From assembly GCF_020991085.1 (NCBI RefSeq), contig NZ_CP087719.1, forward strand, positions 5,069,001 to 5,133,000: a DNA stretch of 64,000 nt, written 5' to 3'. The translations under genes and the position numbers were made by a program. The DNA comes from Roseomonas sp. OT10 (lineage in GTDB: Bacteria > Pseudomonadota > Alphaproteobacteria > Acetobacterales > Acetobacteraceae). A model generated the notes under the pieces. The model worked only from the letters and a program-made list of their open reading frames with translations, was not told where the DNA came from and searched no databases. Positions within the stretch are counted from its first letter, which is position 1, and the number at the start of each line of letters is the position of its first letter. Positions 38,345-47,350 of the stretch are shown here, one piece after another.

Positions 38345-40185
38345 CGCGGCAGCTCCGCCAGGATGTCGTGGAACAGCCGGGCGGGCAGGGTGCCGCCGCG
38401 CACGTCGTCCATCGGGGTGGCGTCGTCGTTGCCCAGCCAGACGCCGATCACCAACCGGCCGGAGAAGCCGATGAACCAGGCGTCGCGCGAATCCTGGGTG
38501 GTGCCGGTCTTGCCGCCCACCCCGCGCCCCGCCACGGCGGCGGCACGGCCCGTGCCGCGCGCCACCACCGCCTCCAGCGCCCGGCGCACGGACTGGGCGT
38601 CGTCGCCCTGGATCGCCCGGGCCGGCGCCGGTGCCGGCAGGGAGCGCAGGCTCCGCCCCTCCCGCAGCGCGGCCAGCCCGAAGGGCTCCACCCGCAGGCC
38701 GCCATTGGCGAAGGCGGCATAGGCCGTCGCCAGCTCCAGCAGCGTCGTCTGCCCCGTGCCCAGCGCCAGAGTGGCGTCGTCCGGCAGGGCACCGGCCAGC
38801 CCCAGCCGGCGGGCCACGGCGGTGGCGGCGCGCACCCCGCCGCCGCGCAGCAGGGTGCGGACGGCGGCGGTGTTGACGCTGTGGGCCATCATCTCCTCCA
38901 GCGTGATCGCCCCGCGCTCCCGCCAGCCGCCATTGCCCGGCGACCAGCCGCCCAGGCTCAGCGGCGCGTCGGAGACGGTGTCGGAGAGCGACATCCCCGA
39001 TTCCAGCGCGGCGAGCAGGACGAAGGGCTTGAAGGCCGATCCGGGCTGGCGGTGGGCGTCGGTGACGCGGTTGAACTGGCTGGTGCGGTAGTCGCCGCCG
39101 CCGACCATCGCCCGCACCGCGCCGGTGGGGGCGTCGAGGATCACGACCGCGCCCTCGCCCACCCGCGCCGCCGCCCCCGGCCCGGCGAGCAGCGCGGCGA
39201 GCTTCGCCTCCGCCACCCCCTGCATCCGCAGGTCGAGCGTGGTGCGCAGCACCAGGTCGTCGGCGCCGGGGAAGCGCTCCGACAGGTCGTCCTGCACCCA
39301 GTCGGCGAACCAGCCGGAGCCGCGCGAGCGGCGCGCGGACAGGGTGATGCGCTCCGCCTCGGCCTGGGCCTGGGTGGAGGGGATCGCCCCGACCTCGACC
39401 ATGGCGTCCAGCACCTCCCGCGCGCGGTGGACCGCCCCGTCCGGGTTGGCGCGCGGGTTGAGGCGCGACGGCGCCTTGGGCAGCCCGGCCAGCATCGCCG
39501 CCTGCCACAGCGTCACCTGCCGGGCGGAGACGCCGAAATACTGCCGCGCCGCCGCGTCCACCCCATAGGCGCCGGCGCCGAGGTAGACGCGGTTCAGGTA
39601 GATCTCCAGCAGCTCCGTCTTGCTGAAGCGACGCTCCAGCCACAGCGCCATCACCAGCTCCTGTGCCTTGCGCCGGAAGGAGCGGTCCGGGGACAGGAAC
39701 AGGTTCTTGGCGAGCTGCTGCGTGAGCGTCGAGCCGCCCTGCACCACCCGGCCGGAGCGCAGGTTGGTCCAGGCCGCCCGCGCCAGCCCGATCGGGTCCA
39801 GCCCGGGATGCGAGAGGAAGCGCCGGTCCTCGATCGCCATCAGCGCGGCGGGCAGGGTGCGCGGCATGTCGCGCAGCCGCAGCGTGTCGCCGTAGAGGTC
39901 GCCGCTGGTGGCAATGGTCTGCCCGCCCGTGGCCTCCAGCACCAGGGACGGGCGGCGCGTGGCGGCGAGCGCCCGCTCCGGCGGCGGCAGGTCCCAGACC
40001 AGCAGGAGGAACATCCCGGCCAGGGCGAGCGTGCCCCAGATCCCCAGCAGCAGCAGCCGGCGCAGCCAGCGCCCCAGCCGTGCGGGCCGGGGGGCGTGCT
40101 TCGGGGCGGACCGGGCCGCGGCGCCGGCCGGCCGTCGGGCCGCGGGCGGCGCCTGGGTCGCGGCGGGGGCAGGGGGGCGGCGCAT
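38341..40185 (-). CDS. Class A penicillin-binding protein (transglycosylase/transpeptidase, PBP1 type)
   Basis: A 614-residue bifunctional peptidoglycan synthase. A Pro/Ala/Arg-rich cytosolic tail of about 40 residues precedes one membrane anchor (about 42-65). The glycosyltransferase-51 domain shows EDRRFLSHPG and GGSTLTQQLAKN. The transpeptidase domain has the nucleophile Ser in GSAFKP, then SVN, and KTGTTQ near residue 570. The ATG at 40185 is preferred over the much longer upstream frame, because that extension lacks homology and would run into the divergent mscS promoter. It is the first gene of a two-gene unit with the DHp-like protein. Confidence 0.93.
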   Translation of the reverse strand: MRRPPAPAATQAPPAARRPAGAAARSAPKHAPRPARLGRWLRRLLLLGIWGTLALAGMFLLLVWDLPPPERALAATRRPSLVLEATGGQTIATSGDLYGDTLRLRDMPRTLPAALMAIEDRRFLSHPGLDPIGLARAAWTNLRSGRVVQGGSTLTQQLAKNLFLSPDRSFRRKAQELVMALWLERRFSKTELLEIYLNRVYLGAGAYGVDAAARQYFGVSARQVTLWQAAMLAGLPKAPSRLNPRANPDGAVHRAREVLDAMVEVGAIPSTQAQAEAERITLSARRSRGSGWFADWVQDDLSERFPGADDLVLRTTLDLRMQGVAEAKLAALLAGPGAAARVGEGAVVILDAPTGAVRAMVGGGDYRTSQFNRVTDAHRQPGSAFKPFVLLAALESGMSLSDTVSDAPLSLGGWSPGNGGWRERGAITLEEMMAHSVNTAAVRTLLRGGGVRAATAVARRLGLAGALPDDATLALGTGQTTLLELATAYAAFANGGLRVEPFGLAALREGRSLRSLPAPAPARAIQGDDAQSVRRALEAVVARGTGRAAAVAGRGVGGKTGTTQDSRDAWFIGFSGRLVIGVWLGNDDATPMDDVRGGTLPARLFHDILAELPR

Positions 40186-40299
40186 GGGTGGCCGATTATG
40201 GGGCCGTCGCGGGGAAGGGGACAGGGCGGGCCGGCGCAGGAGGGCACGGACCCTTTCGCCGGCTGCGGCGTTGTGGCCCCACTCCCTGGGGAAGACGCC

Positions 40300-41286
40300 A
40301 TGTTCGACGATGCGCTGGGCCGCCTCCAGGCCCTCGGGGCCGCCGCCGTGGCCCTGGTGCCGGGCCTGCTGATGGGGCTCCTGGTCTTCGGGCTGGGGAT
40401 GCTCCTGGTACGGGGCGTGCGGGCGGCGGTCACGCGCGCCGCCGCGCTGCGCGAGGCCTCGGCCGGCTCGGCCGCCGTGCTCGGCCGCATCGCCGGCGGG
40501 GTGGCGACGCTGGTGGTGTTCCTGGTCTCCGCCTCGATCGCCTTTCCCTCCGTCTCGGCGGCCGACCTGTTCAACCTGCTGGGAATCGGCGGCGTGGCCA
40601 TCGGCTTCGCCTTCCGCGACGTGCTGCAGAACCTCCTCGCCGGCGTGCTGATCCTGCTGACCCGCCCCTTCCGCATCGGCGACCAGATCCGCCAGGGCAG
40701 CCTGGAGGGCACGGTCGAGGACATCTGGGTCCGCGCCACGGTGCTGCGCACCTACGACAACCGCCGCATCCTGATCCCCAACGCCTCGCTCTTCACCGAC
40801 AAGATCGAGGTCATCACCGCCTATGAGCGGCGGCGGCTGCACTTCCCGCTGACCATCGGCAATGCGGACGACATCGCCCGGGCGCGCCAGGTGGTGGTGG
40901 AGGCGCTGCGGGGCACGCCCGGCGTCCTGGCCGACCCGCCGCCCGAGGCGCTGGTGACCGGGCTGGGCAGCGCCGGGGTGGACATGGCGGCGCGTTTCTG
41001 GATCGACCCGCCGCGGCGGCGGGAGGCGGTGGACGCGCTGGACGGGGCCATCGAGGCGGTGAAGGACGCGCTGACCGAGGCGGGGATCGACCTGCCCTAT
41101 CCCACCTCGCAAGTCCTGTTCCACGACCAGACGGAGGAGACGGACGGCGACCGCGCCCGGCAGCGCGAGGGCTGGCCCGCCAGGGGGCGCCCCGTCCCCC
41201 GCTCCCGCTGGCAGGTCCGGCAGGAGGAGGAGCGGCCGCGGCCCGCCCCCGCGCGGGACCCCGGCGCACCGGAACCGCGCCGGTGA
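40300..41286 (+). CDS. MscS family mechanosensitive ion channel
   Basis: A 328-residue small-conductance mechanosensitive channel. Three N-terminal helices end in the pore helix; the motif LLGIGGVAIGFAFRDVLQNL followed by RPFRIGDQI is diagnostic. The beta domain and the C-terminal alpha/beta domain follow, and the last 40 residues form a charged, Pro/Arg-rich tail longer than in E. coli MscS (286 residues). The real start is the ATG at 40300; the long upstream frame crosses a repeat and the opposite-strand PBP gene. The stop overlaps the GTG of the DUF2254 gene, so both membrane proteins are co-translated. Confidence 0.93.
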   Translation: MFDDALGRLQALGAAAVALVPGLLMGLLVFGLGMLLVRGVRAAVTRAAALREASAGSAAVLGRIAGGVATLVVFLVSASIAFPSVSAADLFNLLGIGGVAIGFAFRDVLQNLLAGVLILLTRPFRIGDQIRQGSLEGTVEDIWVRATVLRTYDNRRILIPNASLFTDKIEVITAYERRRLHFPLTIGNADDIARARQVVVEALRGTPGVLADPPPEALVTGLGSAGVDMAARFWIDPPRRREAVDALDGAIEAVKDALTEAGIDLPYPTSQVLFHDQTEETDGDRARQREGWPARGRPVPRSRWQVRQEEERPRPAPARDPGAPEPRR

Positions 41287-42626
41287 GGGGCCGCCTGACC
41301 GGCTGGCTGGAAGCGCTGGGCGACCTGTTCTGGCTCCGCCCCGCCTTCCTCGTGGTGCTGGGCGTGGCGCTGGGCGAGGCCCTGGTCTGGGCGGAGCGCG
41401 CCGGCTTCACGGAGAGCTGGGTCAGCGGCGGCTGGATCTATGCCGGCGGAGAGGCGGGCGCGCGGGCGCTGCTGAGCGCCGTCGCCTCCTCGGCCATCGG
41501 CGTCGCCGGCACGGTGTTCTCCATCACCGTGGCCGCGCTTTCGCTCGCCTCGGGGCAGATGGGGCCGCGCCTGCTGCGCAACTTCACCCGCGACCCCGGC
41601 AACCAGATCGTGCTGGGCACCTTCCTCGGCACCTTCGCCTGCGCCCTGGTGCTGCTGCGCACCGTCCGCTCGGTGGAGGAGGTGGCCTTCGTGCCGCATC
41701 TGGGCGTCACCGCGGCGCTCGCCCTGGCGCTGCTCTGCGTCGCCGCCCTCGTCTGGTTCGTCCACCACGTCGCCAACAGCATCAACGTCGACACGGTGAT
41801 CGCCCTGGTCCATGCCGAGCTGGCCGGGGCCATCGCGACGCTGGAGGAGGGCCGCGACGCGCCCACCGGGGAGGCGCCCGAGGCTGCCCGGGCCGGCGCC
41901 GCGCCCCGGCCCGGCCCGGACGCGGAGGGCGCCCGGGGGCGGGTCCTGCGCTTCGCCGGCGGCGGCTACCTGCGCGCGCTGGACGACGCGGCGCTGGCCG
42001 ACTGGGCGGCCGGACAGGGCGCGCGGCTGCGGCTGGACGTGCGCCCGGGCGACTACTTGCTGCCGGGCGCCGCCTTCGGCACGCTCTCCCCGCCGGATGC
42101 GGATGCCGGTGCCGCGGAGGCCGCCTTCGCCGCGGCCGCCAGCCTGGGCGAGCGGCAGGCCGCCGCGCAGGACCTGGAGTTCGCCGTGCGCCAGCTCGTC
42201 GAGGTGGCGGTGCGCGCCCTGTCGCCCGGCATCAACGACCCCTTCACCGCCGTGGCGGTGCTGGACCGGCTGGGCGCGTCGCTCTGCACCCTCGCCGGCC
42301 GCCGCCTGCCCGATCCCGTGCTGCGCCGCGATGGCCGGGCGGTGCTGTCGCGCCATGTCACCGACTATGACGGGCTGTGCGACACCATGTTCCACATGAT
42401 CCGCCAGAGCGCCGGCGGCTCGGCCACGGTGCTGATCCGGCTGGTGGAGATCCTGCGCCAGGTGGAGGGGGTGGAGACGGACCCCCGCCGCCACGCCGCC
42501 CTGCGCCGCCACGTCGCCCTCGCCCTGGCCACGGGGCGCGCGACGGTGGAGGACGCAGCCGGGCTGGCCGACCTGGAGGCGCGCGCGGCCGGGGAGGGCC
42601 TCCGCGGGCGTCAGGCGGCGACGTAG
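41283..42626 (+). CDS. DUF2254 domain-containing membrane protein
   Basis: A 447-residue integral membrane protein with four N-terminal helices. The stretch AIGVAGTVFSITVAALSLAS followed by GPRLLRNFTRDPGNQIVLG is the DUF2254 signature. The soluble C-terminal half includes LSPGINDPFTAVAVLDRLG, another family landmark. The biochemical role is not known. It is coupled to the mscS-type gene by GTGA overlap, so a role in envelope or osmotic homeostasis is a fair guess only. Its last 16 bases overlap the convergent TetR gene. Confidence 0.88.
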   Translation: MRGRLTGWLEALGDLFWLRPAFLVVLGVALGEALVWAERAGFTESWVSGGWIYAGGEAGARALLSAVASSAIGVAGTVFSITVAALSLASGQMGPRLLRNFTRDPGNQIVLGTFLGTFACALVLLRTVRSVEEVAFVPHLGVTAALALALLCVAALVWFVHHVANSINVDTVIALVHAELAGAIATLEEGRDAPTGEAPEAARAGAAPRPGPDAEGARGRVLRFAGGGYLRALDDAALADWAAGQGARLRLDVRPGDYLLPGAAFGTLSPPDADAGAAEAAFAAAASLGERQAAAQDLEFAVRQLVEVAVRALSPGINDPFTAVAVLDRLGASLCTLAGRRLPDPVLRRDGRAVLSRHVTDYDGLCDTMFHMIRQSAGGSATVLIRLVEILRQVEGVETDPRRHAALRRHVALALATGRATVEDAAGLADLEARAAGEGLRGRQAAT

Positions 42627-43288
42627 CGCTCCACCATCTCCAGCACGCCCTCGCGGCGCCGGGCCTGGGCCGCCGCATCCCCCGGGTCGAGCCCGAAGAG
42701 GCGGGAGAAGGTGGGGCGGTTGGAGACGGCAAAGAAGCACAGCGCGCTGATCTGCCAGTGCAGTTCCAGCGGGTCGATGCCCGGCCGGAACACGCCTTGG
42801 GCGACGCCGCGGCCGTAGAAGCCGCGGATCTCCTCGACCATCGCCGTGCTGAGCTGGCGGATGGCGGTCAGGTCGCCGAGGAAGGCGCCCTGCTGGACGT
42901 TCTCCATCGCCACCAGCCGCACGAAGGTCTCGTTGCGGTGGTTGAAGTCGAAGGTGAAGCCGACCAGCGCGCGCAGCGCGTCGAGCGGCGCGAGGCGGTT
43001 GAGGCCGAGCTGGCTCTCCTGCGTCCGGATGCGCCGGTACTCAGCCTCCAGCACGGCCTGGTAGAGGCCCTCCTTGCTGCCGAAATGATAGTAGATCACG
43101 CCCTTGCTGGTGCGGGTCCGGGCGGTGATCTCGTCGATCCGCGCCCCCGACAGCCCGCCGCGCGCGAACTCCTCCGTGGCGACCGCCAGGATGCCCTGGC
43201 GGGTCCGCTCCGGATCATGGGTCCGCGACGCCCGGGGTCCCGGTGCGCGGTCCCCGCGTGGCGTGGCGGTCGCGGCGCCGTCCTGCAT
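42611..43288 (-). CDS. TetR family transcriptional regulator
   Basis: A 225-residue repressor. The helix-turn-helix is at about residues 27-75, with ILAVATEEFARGGLSGARID and TSKGVIYYHFGSKEGLYQAV, typical of TetR/AcrR proteins. The C-terminal domain resembles the TetR_C group found next to transport genes. Start at the ATG at 43288; the longer frame begins with a Pro/Gly-rich stretch. It is divergent from an MHS transporter gene, and the spacer holds inverted repeats that are the probable operators. Ligand unknown, most likely the transporter's substrate. Confidence 0.9.
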   Translation of the reverse strand: MQDGAATATPRGDRAPGPRASRTHDPERTRQGILAVATEEFARGGLSGARIDEITARTRTSKGVIYYHFGSKEGLYQAVLEAEYRRIRTQESQLGLNRLAPLDALRALVGFTFDFNHRNETFVRLVAMENVQQGAFLGDLTAIRQLSTAMVEEIRGFYGRGVAQGVFRPGIDPLELHWQISALCFFAVSNRPTFSRLFGLDPGDAAAQARRREGVLEMVERYVAA

Positions 43289-43394
43289 GCCTGTGCGGTC
43301 TCCTTCCCGGCGGGGCCCTCCGCCCGGACGGGGCGGGGGCCGCGGCCCGGCATCCGGCGGGCCCCAGGGGTCCATTGTAGATTGTGATTGACCG

Positions 43395-43413
43395 AACTGA
43401 CCAGTCCGTCTAA
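43395..43413. promoter_or_regulatory. Possible second TetR operator
   Basis: The stretch with AACTGACCAGTCCGTCT resembles TetR-type half-sites (ACTGAC, CAGTC) and lies about 20 bases left of a perfect inverted repeat with the same AACTGAC word. Sites in pairs are common for this family. Imperfect symmetry keeps confidence low. Confidence 0.4.
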
Positions 43414-43430
43414 CAGATACAAGAGTTATG

Positions 43431-43450
43431 AACTGACAGGTTCGTCAGTT
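43431..43450. promoter_or_regulatory. TetR operator (inverted repeat)
   Basis: A perfect inverted repeat with 7-base arms AACTGAC and GTCAGTT and a six-base spacer lies in the spacer between the divergent tetR and MHS transporter genes, the usual place for control of both. It sits 100 bases before the transporter ATG, in the most A+T-rich part of the spacer. Confidence 0.65.
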
Positions 43451-43549
43451 ATCCGTTCTGTCATGAATCGCCCTGGTTCCGGCAACGCCGCCCCACCCAT
43501 GCCGGGAACAGGCCAGCAAACCCGCGAGACGCGGCCATGGAGGAAGCGA

Positions 43550-44884
43550 ATGGACGTTGCCGGTACCGCGCCGCTCGGCGCCACGGAGGCCCATGCAGGG
43601 CCATCGCCGCGAAAGGCGGCCATCGCCGCCTGGATCGGCAGCGCGCTGGAATATTATGACTTCTTCATCTACGGCAGCGCCGCGGCACTGGTCTTCGGCA
43701 AGATCTTCTTCCCGGCGGACAACCCCGCCCTGGGGACGCTGCTCTCCTTCGGCACCTTCGGCGTGGCCTATGTCGCCCGGCCGCTGGGCTCGTTCGTGAT
43801 GGGGCACATCGGCGACAAGTTCGGCCGCAAGGCCGTGCTGATGCTGACCCTGTTCGGGATGGGCGCCTGCACCTTCCTGATCGGCCTGCTGCCCACCTAT
43901 CACCAGATCGGCGTCTGGGCCCCCATCCTGCTGGTGCTGCTGCGCGTCTGCCAGGGCCTCGCCGTCTCGGGCGAGCAGTCCGGGGCGACCTCGATGACCG
44001 TCGAGCACGCGCCGGAGAACCGGCGGGCCTTCTTCAGCAGCTTCACCCTGGCCGGCACCCAGGGCGGGCTGATCCTGGCCACCGCCGTCTTCCTGCCGAT
44101 CTCCACCCTGTCGGACGAGGCGCTGCTGAGCTGGGGCTGGCGGATTCCCTTCCTGTTCAGCGTGGCGGTGATGGCCGTGGCCTGGTGGATCCGGCGCAGC
44201 CTGCCCGAGACCCCCGCCTTCGAGGCGGAGCAGGAGCACCACGCGGTGCCCGTCGCCCCGCTGAAGCTGCTGGCGCGCCACTACGTGCCCGACGTGATGA
44301 AGGTGGTCTTCGCCGCGCTGACCTCCGTCATCAGCACGCTGGCCACCGTCTATGCGCTGAGCTACGGCGTCGCGACCGTCGGCCTGCCGCGCTCGGCGAT
44401 GCTGTGGATGCAGATCCTGGCCAACGTCGTGGCGCTGGGCGCCATCCCCGCCTGGGCGCTGCTGGCCGACCGGATCGGGCGCAAGCCGGTCTTCGTCATC
44501 GGCGCGGCGGGCAGCGCCATCCTGATCTGGCCCTTCATCTGGTCGATCACCCAGGCCAACCTGCCGATGGTCTTCCTGTTCGGCATCCTGATGTCCGGCG
44601 TGATCTACAGCGCCTACAGCGGCTCCGCTTTCGCGATGTTCAGCGAGCAGTTCGGCACCAAGGTCCGCCTGTCCGGCATGGCCATCGGCACCCAGTTCGG
44701 CTTCGCCCTGGGCGGCTTCGCGCCAACCATCGCCGCGGCGCTGGCCGGGCCGAACCTGGGCAACTGGGTCCCGGTGGCGGTCTTCGGCAGCGCGGCCGCG
44801 GGACTGGCGGCGCTGTCCGCCTTGAGCATGCGCGAGACCTACCAGGTGCCGCTGGACCGGCTGGGGCGGCCGGAGGCGGGCTGA
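43550..44884 (+). CDS. MFS transporter, metabolite:H+ symporter (MHS) family
   Basis: A 444-residue symporter with 12 predicted helices. The signature ALEYYDFFIYGSAAALVFGK and the next-loop GDKFGRKAVL are strong MHS markers (shikimate, dicarboxylate, proline/betaine carriers). The ATG at 43550 is preferred because a good ribosome site (GGAGGAAG) lies directly upstream; an earlier in-frame ATG has none. It is divergent from the TetR gene and probably controlled by it. A very strong hairpin follows the stop. This is the last gene before the lower-GC defence island. Confidence 0.9.
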   Translation: MDVAGTAPLGATEAHAGPSPRKAAIAAWIGSALEYYDFFIYGSAAALVFGKIFFPADNPALGTLLSFGTFGVAYVARPLGSFVMGHIGDKFGRKAVLMLTLFGMGACTFLIGLLPTYHQIGVWAPILLVLLRVCQGLAVSGEQSGATSMTVEHAPENRRAFFSSFTLAGTQGGLILATAVFLPISTLSDEALLSWGWRIPFLFSVAVMAVAWWIRRSLPETPAFEAEQEHHAVPVAPLKLLARHYVPDVMKVVFAALTSVISTLATVYALSYGVATVGLPRSAMLWMQILANVVALGAIPAWALLADRIGRKPVFVIGAAGSAILIWPFIWSITQANLPMVFLFGILMSGVIYSAYSGSAFAMFSEQFGTKVRLSGMAIGTQFGFALGGFAPTIAAALAGPNLGNWVPVAVFGSAAAGLAALSALSMRETYQVPLDRLGRPEAG

Positions 44885-44889
44885 GGGGA

Positions 44890-44924
44890 GGCACGGCCGG
44901 CCGGGGAACCCGGCCGGCCGTGCC
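44890..44924 (+). terminator. Strong hairpin terminator after the MHS transporter gene
   Basis: A perfect stem with 16-base arms (44890-44905 and 44909-44924) and a GAA loop begins six bases after the stop. It is the strongest single hairpin in this part of the window. It also marks the left border of the native high-GC DNA; from about 44990 to 45216 the base composition falls and no gene or repeat is recognisable. Confidence 0.7.
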
Positions 44925-45216
44925 ACATGGACGGGCATCGGTCTCAGGACCGTCCGGGCGATGCCCAAGTGGCCTAGCGTAGAGGCTGGGCAGCGTCCGA
45001 TACGCGCCCTTGCCAGTCATTCATATGCAGGTCTTACCTATCGGAAAGCAGACATGACAGCTTGGCAGTTTAGGGCGAAGTTGGGCGGATTACCAAGTCG
45101 GCTAGTCGCGAGGTACTGATCGGTATACCTCTAAAAGATGGTTTTCAGAGACAATCAAGGTTGACACTCAGGGATGCCCTGTCAGCAACTGAATAATACG
45201 AACTTTCAATTCATCC

Positions 45217-47350
45217 TCAAAGGCTCGCCTGGATTTCCTCAACAAGAGCCGCCTCAAAACGGCTGAGCCGCAAACGACTGACCTCTAGCTGGCGCAGCGC
45301 TGCAAGAACGGCATCGAGATCGCTGTTGGAGGGCAGGACTGGCTCCAACCGCGCGACGATCTGCAGAGGAAGACCATACTCATCGAGCGCCGATAACGCT
45401 GGGGGCAGCATTAAATTTTCGACCCTGACCGCAAAGGGTGCGTAGGCCCCCTGGGGAAGGCCGAGGCGACCGAAAACCTCCGCCTGGATTCGCTCTAGCG
45501 CAGTGAGAGCGCGGGGGAAGTTGAACGAGGCCCAGTTCCGCAGAAACTCCAGCGCGTTTTCAACCCGGTCGCTCGGATCCGCAGGCGCGCGCGGGCCCGA
45601 TGCTTGGGCCTGGGTCTTGATGAACCCCGACGCCCCAAGCTGTCGCAGTTTCGTCAGCAAGAGCGCAAGCTGGCGGTCATTGCGGACTACGTCCCGCCCC
45701 GCGCCAGCAAGAAGGGTGTCGAATAGAAGCTCGCATACCTTGTAAATTTGATCGTTCGACGGCTCTCCCCGCCACGACAACGCCGGATGCAGCTCGCGCG
45801 CGTGTAGGCGGATGTAGCGGGCTAGGTCGATCTGCTGTTGCGGGTCTACGTGTGCGTTGGCACGAATCGTCTCGATGCTGAGCTCAGGTTGCCCCTTCAG
45901 TTTGTTGACGCGGCGTAGTCCTTCTCCTCCGAGATCCTCCTCATCGAGTTGCACAAGAAGGCCGTCCGTTGCAGTGTCAGTTTGACTAAAAGCAGGAAAG
46001 TCGACGTCGAGCAGATTAGTCTGTGGTGGCGGGTGAAAGAGATGGACCGTGCCGACAAAATGCCGGAACATCCGACCCGATCGTCCCTGAATATTGCGGT
46101 AGGTGAAGTAGTCGAACGGCTTCTTCGAAATCTTATTGTCGTAAATAACGACGTGCTTCGCAGCGGTGTTGACGCCCTCAATCAGGGTCGACGTACACAC
46201 AAGAAATTTCAACGCACCGCTATTGAAGAGACGTACTTGCAGCTGTGCAAGCGCACGTGGCAGCCGGCCGTGATGAATACCAATGCCGTGCGCCAACGCA
46301 CGCGCCACGATCCAGTCAGGATGGAAATTGCTGGCGACCCAGTCCACCACTTCGGCTAAAGTTGGCTTTGCTGGACTGATGTGCCGCTCAACCATCAATT
46401 GCGCCACCCGGCGCACGCTGCCCGGTGACTGACAATAAATCAGAGTGGAGCCGTCTAGTTCCTTTGTTAGGCGCACTAGCGCCTCACGGGCTCCGCCTGT
46501 CAAATCGACGCGCCGTACATCGCTCGCCACCGTCACGAAGTCGCTGACAATCAGGCGAGCCTCGAAGCGATCCTGGAAGTCAGTCGGGATGGCGCGGATG
46601 TTGGGGCCCAGAAGATAGAACTGCCGAGCGGTCTTCAGCAGCTTATAGAAAGCGTGGTTCAGAATGGCAGCACGGTCCGCGTTGCCTCCACTTGGGTCAA
46701 GTTTGTAGAATTCGTCGATTACGAACAGGTCAAGATAGTCGAGGTCCGCCCGCTCGATCACTCGCTCCTGGGTTAGAACATATATCGTGCCACGTTCCAG
46801 ATCGGCTGGCTGCGATGCGTGGGTTACGATCTTGTAGCTGTCTGAGAAGCGCGAAAGGCGTTTCCGCGTCTCGTCGATCAGCGCGATCGTTGGTACCACC
46901 AGCGCGATGCGCTTGTACTTGCCCGAAGCGATGAGCGCGTCGACTACAAGACTTTTGCCGAAGCTGGTCGGCGCACTGAGTATTACGTTCTCGCCATCGA
47001 CAAGCCTCCAGTAGACTTGGGCTTGAACCCGGTGAAAAACCATTCCGCCGTCAGCCAGCCGCCCCTCCGGCCGGTGAAATTCGAACGCTAAGCGGTCCCG
47101 GGCGGATAGCTCATTCGGCTCAGCATAAGGATAGAGTCCGGTCTCCCGCAGCAAGGCATTGAGCAGCCCCGAGCAGCTGGCGAAGTCATCACGGTGCTCC
47201 AGTGCGCGGATGAGGAGCAACTGCGCCGCTGCGTCTTCCTGCTTCTGGCCGAGTTGGTGAGCAATCGACTGGAGGATGGCGAAAGCTTGCGCAGGCGTTC
47301 GGGATGGGGCATCGAGCGCGTCCCGCGTCCCGCGTCTCGTCGAGAGTCAT
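45217..47350 (-). CDS. hamB: Hachiman anti-phage helicase HamB (frameshifted at its 5' end)
   Basis: A superfamily 2 DNA helicase, the effector partner of the Hachiman defence system. The Walker A motif reads SAPTSFGKS, the motif II is VIDEFYKL and the motif VI is NIQGRSGRMFR. The uninterrupted frame runs from 47346 to 45217 but contains no ATG at its start; the first usable codon is a TTG at 47220. The natural start is the ATG at 47350 overlapping the hamA stop. Reading from that ATG leaves frame because of a seven-base tandem repeat (GGGACGC on this strand; 47318-47338). Removing one unit restores a smooth 708-residue reading frame. The gene is lower in GC than its surroundings. Either an inactive or phase-off allele. 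Confidence 0.82.
47318..47338. repeat. Seven-base tandem repeat inside hamB
   Basis: Two identical units of GCGTCCC (plus strand, 47318-47324 and 47325-47331) and a third with one change (GCGTCTC, 47332-47338). The unit length of seven is not a multiple of three, so gain or loss of one unit switches the reading frame of hamB after its ninth codon. Confidence 0.85.

Noticed and set aside
37817-39643. A 608-residue frame containing the DHp-like gene
   Set aside because: The part upstream of 38344 is antisense-frame noise over the PBP1 gene; only the last 175 codons form a plausible protein.
37591-40299. Very long open frame running from repeat copy D to the mscS gene
   Set aside because: It is produced by high GC and lack of stops. 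It crosses the repeat and lies antisense to the PBP1 and DHp genes; only the part from 40300 has homology (MscS).
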